Assembly (NCBI GenBank): GCA_933228895.1
Contig: OW121855.1
Location: 31,944,698-32,008,697 of the forward strand
DNA: 64,000 nt
Source: Platycnemis pennipes
Taxonomy: Eukaryota > Arthropoda > Insecta > Odonata > Platycnemididae
Reading direction: 5' to 3'
The notes beneath the pieces are model-generated. The model was not told the origin of the DNA and searched no databases. It saw only the letters and a program-made list of their open reading frames with translations. Position 1 is the first letter of the stretch. The number at the start of each line of letters is the position of its first letter. Positions 12,945 to 22,632 of this stretch are shown piece by piece. Made by a program: the position numbers and the translations under genes.

Positions 12945-14647
12945 GGTCCCAAAACATTGGAAGCAGATACAATCTCAAAATTTTCTAAGAAATCCAGCTT
13001 TTTCACACACTTTCCCCAAGGAGATTCCCAGGGGACAATTACCTGCGACAAATCAAGAGGGAGGTAATTAAAAAGAATTACAGATAGACAAAAGAGCTTG
13101 CACAGTAGGTATATAAAAGAAATGATGGATGAAGTTAATCAAAGGACTGATAAATATATTGACGGAAATCAAAAACAGAAACTAAAAATTTTATTTATTA
13201 TTTTAAAACTTTCAATGGGGAAAACTGCACCACGCGGTGGTGGCAATATTTGAATTGCATATAACACAAATAATAACTGTCTCTCGCAGAACTCCGATAA
13301 AACTTTAAAAAGAAAAAGGGTTTTTAAATAAAATGTAATACAAATTTTAATTTCATACGAATGGATGCAAACAAAAACTATTTTTTATATTCCCAATGAC
13401 CTCAATGATTGTCATATTACTTCCTAAAGCATTGTAATAATTTAAAATTTGAGAGTATTGCTTTTTGATTTCTTCATTAAATATATACAACATTCTTCTA
13501 TTTCCTTTCTTTAATGGCAATAAATATAATAATTAAAAATGTCACCGAGCAAGGCTTGGCCCCACAGGTCGTTACAAATCATTTGAACAAAATTAACTCC
13601 GGAAGCCGACCAAACAGTGATGAATATATTTGAACTACATGTAGCACGGAAAATAGTTATTTCTCGCGATAGTGAAGTACACGGTGATTTCCTCCTCCTA
13701 CTAGTAAGTTAACAAGAGGGATGATTCAGTCAAGTCTAAACTTCAAATCTCAAACGTTTCTCACTTGTCCCCTATCCAGACAAAGTAGACAAGCCCCGAA
13801 TACGAAACCGGAGCCGCAAGACATCCAATTAAAATATCAGTCTCCCAGTTTCCCGGAAGGTACGCTAATTGAAGGTGGAAGACATCCTTTCCGGCAGTGG
13901 CTGCCAAAGGAATACGTGATTCCTCACGCCGGGCGCGATAGTGGAGGAAAATCACCTTTTTATCTCTCCTTGGCGTCCAACCCAATTCCTCGAGGACTGC
14001 GGCAGCGTATCCAGACCCCACAAAGTGTCTTCAGGTGAACACAATCCTTCTGAGCGCGAGATTGGATTACCCGGTCTCGCTGGGGAACGGGGCAGAAGTA
14101 TTCAATTAAGGAGAGAGATTGTTTCAATCATATTACGTGCCGGGATGGCGAGAGCAGAAGTGAGGTGGCCGGAATATGGAGTCCACCGAACACCACTTCG
14201 ACATGCTCACCTTGGGCGTCAAATCGCACCGTTACGCTTGCCAATCATATGAAACTTTAAATGGCAGATTCTTCAAAAGGCCGAAGTTTTCAAGATTAAC
14301 CCTGTGGAAATTCAATTCAAATAGAATGGGAAATTTTAAAAAAACTTTCTATTTAACCACTGAATTTTGATTTAAGTTTGTGGAATGATAAAAAGTTTTT
14401 AATGTCTCACTCTATCTTTCAAAATAATGAATTCACTACGGCATGTACACTCAGTTATGGACTCTAATACGCTTGGATTATTACAGAGGAGTTAGTTCAT
14501 TTAATTTTAGGAATCTCCATAAAAGTTTATAACTAATAAAATGGAATTTTATAAGGAGCAGTGATTTGGGAAAGTGACCGAAAGCTTAATAGATTTTTAC
14601 CACCATAAAAAAGTCAAGGAAAATTGGGAATAAATCGGAACTGTTTA
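12945..14647. other. Non-coding, no gene recognised
   Basis: 12945-13080 continues the unit after the tandem duplication. From about 13.7 to 14.25 kb the DNA is GC-richer, with overlapping frames of about 100 codons on both strands. None has a recognisable motif, and the mutual overlap argues for chance. Confidence 0.5.
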
Positions 14648-14895
14648 AGAGCAAATGTGGAGCGAAGTCCGGTGTCAGCGTAAGACTAATCTTCCCCATG
14701 GCATCAAGGAGTCCACAATTTAACGCCTCATCTGAAGGACAAAGTAATTAACTTAGAATTATCTTCACACAGCACTCAAGTAGGATCCGGTGCCACACCG
14801 ATAAATCTCTGGCGCTGTCAGAATTCGAACTAGAGAGCTCTAGAAGTTAATCCCCTAGCCAAGTCACCACCGCCAATCCGATAACCATTATTGAA
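14648..14895 (-). mobile_element. Old diverged SINE family 1 copy
   Basis: The minus strand shows TTATCGGATTGGCGGTGGTG, then TTGGCTAGGGG (A-box-like), AGTTCGAATTC (B-box-like), CACCGGATCCTACTTGAGTG, CAGATGAGGCGTTAAATTG and TTACGCTGACACCGGACTTC. These align in order with ATCGGATTGGTGTGGTGGCT, ACCGGTCCCCACTTGAGTG, CAGATGGGACATTAAG and GCCGACGCCGGGTTTC of the fresh copies. It is heavily mutated and has no recognisable tail or duplication. Confidence 0.65.
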
Positions 14896-16974
14896 ATTGA
14901 CATTTAAAGACAAATATCGTAGCACAGATCTATGTAGTAACATAAAAGAATGCTTACTAGATGATGAATTAGGCGTAAATTTCCGTAAATTACGTTCCTT
15001 CTGATAGATGATTGCTTTTCCGTTATGCTCACCTTGCATACGTAGGCTCACTGAAGATTAATCATTTTCAAAAACCTTCATACTTTTCCTCGCTACTGTA
15101 TCACAATGGTACAAAAGCAAGACGGGGAAATTTAGTATCATTACGTACAGTGGCAATATGCAACAACGAAATTAAAGAGATAAATCCGTATCTAACAGGG
15201 TATGAGCCAAATTTAACACGTGCTCTCGGTGGAACCAGACAAATCAAGGAGCCTATCATATCGTGCGTCCTGCTAAATGGTCAATAACCCAGTTGCGGAC
15301 CGTGATGGTGCAGTAGTGTTTTTACTGCGCCAACCAGATGGTGTCCAATACACTTACGGAACACTTATTGCTGCGCGACGGAATGAAAACGGGATTCCTC
15401 CTCTCCACTCTCTTATCTCCTCACAATCCTCATTCAAGCATACACCACTTCTTTTTTCTTAACTCTCAATTTGCAAATATCATATTTAAATGGTATTTAT
15501 CCCTTTGAAATCAGTCGATTAATGCATGAAATATTTCTGTTATCAAAACGATGATGGAAATGAATAACATCCTCCCAGAAGAATCATCTCGGATTAGTAT
15601 TTCATTATTTCCATTTAGGAAGCCGAGTAAAGCATTGGGAGAAGCAAGAAGGAAATAATGAGAAGAATTGCTAAGGCGAGGAGTTGATTCTACCATAAAA
15701 GAATCTACTTACTCGTGAGTATTGACTGAGTGAAAACCTAAGATGTCGAAGGAAGATTGAGAAAAGACAATATTTCAGAAAACCTCAAGGTACCATAATG
15801 TTTTCTGGCCAATTTAAGGCCGATTTAGATCTTATCTTAAGGTTTATGGGATAACTTACTCCTCAATATTTTGACATAAGGTGGGCCAATGTGAACAATC
15901 GCCGAGGAGAAAGTGAAAGTGTAGGGAAGGAAAAGGAAGGCTTGCGGTACATGAAACAAGTGGTTAAGTAGAAGGGGGAGAAGAATCATTTTATGCAAAG
16001 AAATTAGTTGATAGAATAATAAATTGGATCCATGCTCAAATTAATCTCAGGGTTGTTGATTTGCGAGATTTTGATTTATGACGAGCAGCAGCAGAACGTG
16101 TAATTCGGAAAAAGAACTTGGAGTTACCGTGGCAAATAATTGAGCATGAGTCATGAGCAAATAACTGTTGAGCGTATTATTATAAATTCTCTTTCATTCT
16201 CAAGTTATCTTTTATAAAGCTTTATCTGAGACGGTATCACCAGGATGGTTAAAAAAAACAAAGTATCCTTTTTTTCATGAAATATAACCATTAATTTTCC
16301 GAATTAAAGAAATGACCCCCAAACACCAGCTAATTTCCTGAAGATATTCGTAAACATAGGTAATGTTTATTCTACGGACGTCATTAAAAACATTGCCACA
16401 AAATAGTGAAATATACTCAATAATTTTTAACCGACTATGATGGAAAAAATTTTAAAACGATAATTTCGTCAACTCATTTGACAAATAGGATAAAACAAAC
16501 GAGAAATAAACGCGCACTTCTACGTCAACTCATTACAACAAGTCGGCGGAATATTGAGCAGACGCAATGAAGTCCACCGGAGACGCATTCGACTCACGTG
16601 CGCGCCGCATTCGACAGATTTGATCCGAAACCTAGAGGCATGAAACGCTTCCGAAAGCACGACACGTATAGGGGATGAAGGAGCAGGAGGGGTGGTTGAG
16701 GGAGAACGAGGGGAGGCAGGCGGTGGTGCTTCGCAATGGTCCTGTTTGGCAACTGGAAGCAGGAGCTGGTTTACATGTGCCGTATCAACTTCACGAATCG
16801 AAAAAGTCGAATATTCTGGAATCCTAAGCAGGGAGGTTGGAGAGAAGAATACGCAAAGAAAATGCACACGATCGACTCGATAACAGCTTCTCCTCTCGAT
16901 GTGCATTAGGTATCGAAAAATCTTCGGTGATTCGACTGAGCTATATGAACATCTATGCGCCGAACAATGAAATT
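14896..16974. other. Non-coding, no gene recognised
   Basis: No gene is supported. 16540-16900 is GC-rich and purine-rich, with overlapping frames on both strands that share no family features. Confidence 0.5.
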
Positions 16975-17044
16975 ACTCCCCGGGCGGGATTCGAACCCGT
17001 GACCCTGGCATCGAAAGACGAGGGATTTCACCGGGGTCGGCGAT
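16975..17044 (-). mobile_element. SINE family 2 fragment (tRNA-like head only)
   Basis: CTCCCCGGGCGGGATTCGAA, then CCCGTGACCCTGGCATCGAA, then CGAGGGATTTCACCGGGGTC. On the minus strand this is the head of SINE family 2 with its B box. The body found at 8.4 and 33.6 kb does not continue on the left side, so this copy is truncated or fused to unrelated DNA. Confidence 0.7.
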
Positions 17045-17590
17045 AATGGATTTAATTCGGACCAGTTTTAGTGATACAATCTTCTCCCCCTACCCCGCTA
17101 ATTCTAGTGCATACAACTTGCATATCGTGACCATTTACGTTCCCTTCACGTTCGAAAATGAAGCTAAGTTTCTTCTCAATAGTATGCAGCTCTGGAGTAT
17201 CCTGAGTTACTCTCCACCCTTCCTTGAAAAATTCATACCCCTGCAAAGTTGCCAAGCTAAAAAGGACATATGTTCTTTACTACCGATCAGATCCTCCGAA
17301 TAACTACTGGAAGGTACTACTTGCACCAAAAATCAATTTTATTGTGCTTTCCGATGGCTTCCTTAGTGAATAACGTACCATGAGAGTAATGAGAGTCGAA
17401 GACTTACAGACCAATTATCTCAAATTATACAGTAATTTTTCACCAGAGTCATCTACATATCGACAGCCCTCTACAAAGTGGTTGAATAGCCGCCATGCAG
17501 AGAACTCTGTTTTTAACCTCTCCGCCCTGTCATATACATCACAAGTTACACTTAATAAAGTAAAACACTACGCTGGGGTATTTCTTGAAT
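17045..17590. other. Non-coding, no gene recognised
   Basis: Frames of 60-85 codons occur here without recognisable motifs. Nothing is called. Confidence 0.5.
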
Positions 17591-17640
17591 GAGCAGACAT
17601 ATTTCTTGAATGTGTTTATATTCAAGAGATTTGTCTGCTC
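17591..17640. repeat. Foldback with 21-base arms and 8-base loop
   Basis: Arms at 17591-17611 and 17620-17640 begin GAGCAGACA and end TGTCTGCTC, with loop GTGTTTAT. If transcribed on the plus strand the stem has one U-U mismatch and one G-U pair. The arm length is miRNA-like, but the hairpin is shorter than usual animal pre-miRNAs. Confidence 0.8.
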
Positions 17641-17699
17641 TAATTTGTACTGTATATTTACCCTGTATGGCATTACATTGCTTCCTAACAACTAGAGGA

Positions 17700-18091
17700 A
17701 TCCCCCAAGTTATGTATCATATGCGTTTCGACACATGCTCCGTAAGTCGAAATTAACGTAAGTCGAAAATTTATCCAAAACTAAGTAAGCAGGTACTCCC
17801 GATATTTAGATCGATGTGGAGAAATGCGTGGAAGATTTTCGGGCAAATTTCCTTCAGTTCACTGCGAAATTCAAGAATTCTTATTTTTGTTACGATTTAG
17901 TTTTGTATGTGTAATTTCTTTTGCGTACCAATTTATAACTTTGATAATCATTAGATATTTTCTCCGCCAGCAAGTATAAAAACGAATATTTTACTTTTTC
18001 GCGCTTGCGTTCGTAAATTTAAATAAATTTTCCACTTACGTAAGTACGGATTTACGTAGGTCGAGACTGACGTAACCCGGGGACTGCCTGT
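17700..18091. mobile_element. Pogo/Tigger-like MITE (decayed)
   Basis: The right end reads ACGTAACCCGGGGACTGCCTG. In reverse this starts CAGGCAGTCCCCGGGTTACG, a terminus typical of pogo/Tigger-type elements. The left end at about 17700 (ATCCCCCAAGTTATGTA) is a diverged counterpart. Internal CGTAAGTCGAAATTAACGTAAGTCGAA-type blocks on the left are mirrored by TTACGTAAGTACGGATTTACG on the right. There is no transposase frame. Confidence 0.5.
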
Positions 18092-18195
18092 TCTCCATAT
18101 CCAGTATCTGCAAAAAAGGAGTATTGACGGCGTAAATCACGTCATTTTCAGCACTAAAGACCGAATCTGACTTCAAGTTACACTAAATAAAGAAT

Positions 18196-18714
18196 GGGGT
18201 CCTTTACCATATTTTTTATTATCGAATATGATAGAGGTTGTAAAATAAACGACCCGTATTTTTCCGTTTATTGATCCGTCAATTATTTTTTTAGTTATAA
18301 GTGTGAAAAACTGATGTTTTTAACCCTTTCGGAAAAGTGAACTTGGTGCAACCTCTGACGTATATCGGCTTCGTCCAATCACAACTGAGCCCGCGAAGCT
18401 ACTTTGCCTTATCGCAATGGGGGGGACCAGCTGATCCTGCCAATAGGAGGGGTTACGACAGCAGGTCTGTGCGAGCAGACCTTTCGAGAACCCCTCTCCA
18501 CTCCCTTTCCTTCCCCGAAAAGAAGTAAAGGACGGGGAGAAAATGACTTCTCTGAAAGCTTTTTTGGTGGACGTCACCTCTAACTTATTTTAATTTTTGA
18601 TTTATGAGCGAATGGTTGTGGTTAGAAGATTAATTTTAGCTAAAATTCTTTTTTCGTTTCTTTCTAACGATTCATCGTGTACAAAATTGCGATTTTGGTT
18701 CTGAGTAAACGCCC
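18196..18714 (+). repeat. ~510 bp MITE-like repeat, copy 2 of 4
   Basis: Starts GGGGTCCTTTACCATATTTT and ends CTGAGTAAACGCCCT, in the same orientation as the copy at 11.0 kb. It shares AACCCTTTCGGAAAAG, CCTCTGACGTATATCGGCTT, CAATCACAACTGAGC and GAATGGTTGTGGTTAGAAGA. A 63-codon plus frame in this copy resembles a frame in the copy at 34.8 kb, but this follows from DNA similarity. A short TCTAGGGCG doublet follows the end. Confidence 0.75.
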
Positions 18715-19009
18715 TAATTCTAGGGCGTTCTAGGGCGCATCAAGTCTTAGGGACAGTATAGGGAGATTAAACATATTCAGAAAAGTTGTCAGGGCAAATT
18801 ATCATTATTATTAGTAGTTTTCGACCGGTGAAGGTAGGCCTAAATGTACAATTCATTCTCCCATACCTTTACAGTTCACAGGATGACCCTCTTCAGCCCA
18901 TCATGCATCCTGCCTCCCTAGTTCCAAGCTGCCCGTTGTTCGCCTACCTCTTTCCCGCTTACCCAAAGTTCTTCCCTCAATCATGTGCATACTTCAAAAC
19001 ACTATCACC
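18715..19009. other. Short non-coding spacer
   Basis: Pyrimidine-rich on the plus strand. It may include the 3' UTR of the adjacent reverse transcriptase relic, but no signal proves this. Confidence 0.4.
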
Positions 19010-19800
19010 CTGAATTACTCTCTCCTTCCACACTTTCTCTATTTGCCTTCTCGAATTTCATCAATCCAATTTGTTTCCTCTCCTTTCAAATCTAGCATTC
19101 CATCGTTCGTCCTCCTATCGACCCACTTCACTTTTTCTATCCTTCTCCTTACCCACGTCTTAAAAGACCTTATTTTCATCTTCTCTCCGTAAGGCTCACG
19201 TTTCCGCACCATAAAGTGCCTCGCTCTATATCAAACTTTTCACTAGTCTTTTCTTCACTTCCCTACTCAACGCCCTTTTTATTAGTTCACGCCTACGAGT
19301 AAAAGCTTCTTTTGCCAATGCAATTCTCCTCCTCACTTCAATGCTGCTATACCCTTTTTCTTCCAACACACTACCTAGATAACTAAATTGCTCTACCAGC
19401 TCTAGCTTCTGACCTCGTACTTTTATCGTAATACTGGCCCTGTTTGTTCTTGAAAATCGCATTACTTTCGTTTTCTTCTGATTTACCTTCATCTGGTATC
19501 TTTTGCACTGTCCCTGCAACGAATCCAGCATTTTTTGCAAGCCTCGGGCTGACTGGCTGACTAGCGCTTGGTCATCCGCAAACCTCACGATTTTATCAAA
19601 TTTCCCCCGACCTTTACTCAGGCATCGAGTTCAGCCCAAGCCTCTTTCATCAGTTCTTCCTCCTTATATATGTAAAAAAGTACGGGCGATAACGGACAGC
19701 TCTTCATAACTACCCTCCCTATTGTAGCCCAATCCGATTCTCCATCCGCTACTCTCACTTGCGCCTTCTGTAATCCAAAACTATGTCCTTGAAGATTCAA
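19010..19800 (-). pseudogene. Decayed non-LTR reverse transcriptase, C-terminal part
   Basis: The minus strand encodes, in broken frames, QVRVADGESDWATIGR, then CPLSPVLF, then RFADDQALVSQSARGLQKML, then KVNQKKTKVM and EQFSYLGSVLEEKG. CPLSPVLF and FADD are RT palm motifs. The order and the downstream LVKSLI...ALYGAET...WIDEI pattern fit CR1/RTE-type LINE reverse transcriptases. A stop follows the AWAELDA segment and a frameshift precedes FADD, and the expected RQG before CPLSP is altered. The endonuclease domain is not seen, so this is a 5'-truncated dead copy. Confidence 0.85.
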
Positions 19801-21186
19801 TAGCTCGGTCTATGGATCAGCAGTTCCTGTACTAACTTTGAAATCTAGTTTTCCCAATTCCCTTTATTTCAATTGCCATGGCAGGGAGGCACTTCTTGCG
19901 TGAGTTTACCTGGTTGCTGTCACTTATAAGATTCCACCCTGAAATATATAATCATATCAGTATATAGTTATCTGATTTAAGCTTTGAATTTTCTTTTTCA
20001 GACATGCTTCTCTCATTTAAAATAAAATGATCTAGGAAATGTGCATAAAGGTAGCATAAAATTTGTCATATATACCCTTGCACACCGAAGACGTGCAGAA
20101 GAAGAACGTACGTTTTCCCCAATCTTCGTACGTTCTTTCGTGGATCGATTGTATGAATAAACGTGACGTGAACGATAGCAGCATAATTCGATTAAGTAGG
20201 GTGAAGTATAGCATCTCACACCGTCACGGGCCATTTGCATACAATGAGTAGCATTCTCGGAGGGTAAGATGCCATAGGTGAGAAAGGATTTAGACGAGGA
20301 AGGCAGGGTTGCAGGATGGCGACGAGCGGAGGGTGAGATGAACGCGGAGGGAAATGAAAAGGTGGGGTGAGAAAGCGTTTTCATGTCTTATTTTATAAAA
20401 CGACGACGCGTGCTGGGGTGAGCTCCGAAAGGAGAATAGAGAAAGTAAAGAGAAGGGAAGGGTAGCAGATGTCCCTGTCTATAAATAAAACTTGATACAC
20501 AGCGCCAAATTGGGGTGGAGATATATTCATCCACGGAACTCGGTTCATTAGACGTGACACGGAGGAGGACACGCCCGCACGGGATAAAGATACCGCGATA
20601 GAAGACGTGGGCCAATAAAAATAGCGCACGTACTTCCTCCAATATGTCCCTGGGGTCAATTGATGTCGGTCATTCACGCACGGCCACAATTAAACAAGCA
20701 GGTAAAAAAAACTCATGACTATACATAACTCCATATTCAGAGATCACGCACCCTACATTTATCTGCAGTCAAAACTTATGAAATAAGTTGAGAAAGACAC
20801 AGAGTTATAAAAAGATAATTGAGATAATTTATGCATGCGGACACTTTTATAAATTTACCTGATTTAAAATCCAGTCAACAAGAACTAGAGAATATGTTTA
20901 CTCTAAGTCTCTAAGTAGTGAAATACTTCAATGCTTTGGTTAATAATTTCCCAAGCATTGGCGTCTAAAATGTGTCTATTCGTAGAGGAAATTTACAGAC
21001 AAGCTTTAGCAAAGGGTAAAAGCACGAATAGTATTAGTGGCACAATGGACAATACATAAGAAATAAATGTCAGAACCCATAATTGGATCTATGCTCTTTT
21101 TCCTTCTCGTCGTCGAGGCATATGCAAATTTATTCTAGAGTTTTAAAACTTTACTCTGGTGAATTGGGAGAATGAATTTATACAGT
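19801..21186. other. Non-coding, no gene recognised
   Basis: Contains a perfect 11 bp inverted repeat at 20102-20137 (AAGAACGTACG ... CGTACGTTCTT, 14-base spacer). A GC-richer stretch at about 20.0-20.7 kb has overlapping frames of 84-123 codons on the minus strand. I recognise none of them. Confidence 0.5.
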
Positions 21187-21284
21187 ACAAGCTGACCCGG
21201 CCACGCGTTGCTGTGGCTCAATCTGGTTAAATGGAAAGCGCACAATTATAGTTGGTTTAATTTCACAATTCTTATGGGTATACA

Positions 21285-21660
21285 ATATATCTCAGGTGAT
21301 CGATTGTTTTGCAGCTGGACACGCATATTTGTATATAATTTTAACGTCTTTACATGTCATCACAAAGTAGAATATTTCAGGCAAACATTTATTTCATCCG
21401 CTAGTGTCAATCGAGGAATTACAGGTAATGTGTGCCTGAAATGTCGTGCAAGCAATATTAATGCTTTTCAAATGGTCTCAGGATTCAACAGAAATCTTGC
21501 AATGATCGATCCAGAGCCTCGAGCGATGCTTTGTGCACCATTGTGCATTCATCCCAAGCAATAAGTTGGCATTTCTGAAATATTTGTCCCATGCCGGATG
21601 ATTTGAATATGTTGCACGTGAGTGTTTCAATGAATTGCAAGTTCAATGGGATGCACATCC
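21285..21660 (-). pseudogene. Helitron PIF1-like helicase fragment (antisense relic, copy 1)
   Basis: Minus-strand translation gives IPLNLQFIETLTCNIFKSSG, MGQIFQKCQLIAWDECTM and VHKASLEALDRSLQD. After a stop and frameshift it gives HTLPVIPRLTLADEIN and VKTLKLYTNMRVQLQNNRS. These are characteristic of the PIF1-family helicase domain of Helitron transposons. WDECTM is the Walker B region, and the segment before TLPVIPR corresponds to the conserved GDFRQ motif, here RHFRH. Walker A and the Rep endonuclease are absent. It lies antisense to the retroposon that carries it. Confidence 0.85.
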
Positions 21661-21697
21661 CGTCTCCAGTGTCGATATTGTATTCTCGATATTGTAC

Positions 21698-22266
21698 AAA
21701 CCTTCATGGAGTGAACAAAACAACTAACCAAAGCTTCATGGAAATTGGATGAATGTTGTGGTAATGCATGAAGTTATCAATATTGTATCGATACAGTATC
21801 GATATTGTAATGATACTTTATAAAACTTTGATAAAAAACACCTAAATAAATTCACCTCAATTTTGTATCAACAATGTATCGATGTATCCATATTTTATCG
21901 ATATTATATCGATACAGTATCGACATTGAATTATCGATTTTGTAGAAACCTTCGCGGAGTGTACTCAATAACTTTCCAAAGTTTCATGGCGATCCGATGA
22001 ATAGTAATGCATAAAGGACAAACAATTTATATACATTCGATACAGTATCGATATTTCAACGATACATTCCTTTTGAAAAACTAAATAATTTCACCTCAAT
22101 TTTGTATCAATAATGTATCAATTTATCGATACTTTAGCGAAATTATATCGATAAAGTATCGATATTGAAAAATCGCTTTCATAGTCCTCTTTTCGGGAAT
22201 GTACTCAACAACTTCCCAAAGTTTCATGGCGATCCGATGAATGGTGTAGTAATGCATAAAGGACAT
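21698..22266. repeat. ~240 bp tandem monomers rich in TATCGATA
   Basis: Units start at about 21698 (AAACCTTCATGGAGTG), 21946 (AAACCTTCGCGGAGTG) and 22183 (AGTCCTCTTTTCGGGAATG), the last being partial. Each holds a CTCAATTTTGTATCAA-type block and several palindromic TATCGATA sites; I count eight exact sites between 21786 and 22164. TATCGATA is the DRE bound by the insect factor DREF. Whether it is bound here is unknown. Confidence 0.8.
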
Positions 22267-22294
22267 ACACACATACACACACACACACACACAC

Positions 22295-22632
22295 TCCGTG
22301 GCGTTCGGACGCTCTGATTTGGGCTCCCGATTTTCTGAGTTTTGTTGTGTGTTCTACAAACGTCATTACTAAGTGTTTAGTATCATAGTGTGCGCAAACA
22401 CTACCTGGATTGTTTGGTATAACAACCATCTTTGAAAGTTCGGTGGTCTAGTTTTTATTGTTGTTTTTGTGTCCCGAGTCAACTCGGCTTGTCTGATCGC
22501 GAGGAAGAGGCCGCCGCCGGCCGGGCGAGAGCCCGGTAGGGCTCGGGATCAGCGGCGGCAGGTGAATCGCGAGGCGATGGCACTATTTCAAACCTCCTAA
22601 CTTCTACCAACTCTACTGCTACAACAACCATA
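22295..22632 (+). promoter_or_regulatory. 5' UTR / internal promoter region with structured GC-rich core
   Basis: In an intact LINE this region should hold the internal promoter. 22474-22487 forms CCGAG-TCAA-CTCGG. 22510-22517 GCCGCCGC pairs perfectly with 22552-22559 GCGGCGGC and encloses CCGGGC-GAGA-GCCCGG (22521-22536), a stem capped by a GNRA-type loop. An alternative stem is GAGCCC with GGGCTC (22529-22544). ATCGCGAGG occurs twice (about 22497 and 22566). An HDV-like ribozyme, known in some LINE 5' ends, is conceivable but I could not fit the full double pseudoknot. Confidence 0.55.

Larger units (their letters stand above)
21187..22294 (+). mobile_element. Composite RTE-tailed retroposon, copy 1 (split)
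   Basis: Starts ACAAGCTGACCCGGCCACGC and GTTGCTGTGGCTCAATCTGG. It carries an antisense Helitron helicase relic (about 21285-21660) and AT-rich tandem monomers starting near 21698, 21946 and 22183. It then has the conserved 3' block TTTCATGGCGATCCGATGAA and AATGCATAAAGGACATAC and an (AC)n run at 22275-22294. The rest of its tail, (CA)n plus TACATTCATTTTTATATATA and TAG, lies at 28457-28497 on the far side of the inserted LINE. The tail is of the type seen in RTE-group LINEs and their parasites. No intact gene is present, so it would be mobilised in trans. Confidence 0.85.

Noticed and set aside
13721..14252. Overlapping ~100-codon frames on both strands
   Set aside because: No recognisable domain, mutual overlap, no splice evidence; likely chance in GC-richer DNA.
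18337..18528. Frame sharing protein similarity with a frame in the 34.8 kb repeat
   Set aside because: The similarity follows from DNA identity of the MITE-like family; there is no family motif, and copies 1 and 3 do not preserve the frame.
21208..21564. 118-residue plus-strand open frame, with a similar one at 28519-28890
   Set aside because: Both are shadows opposite the Helitron helicase relic and are similar only because the two retroposon copies are similar.
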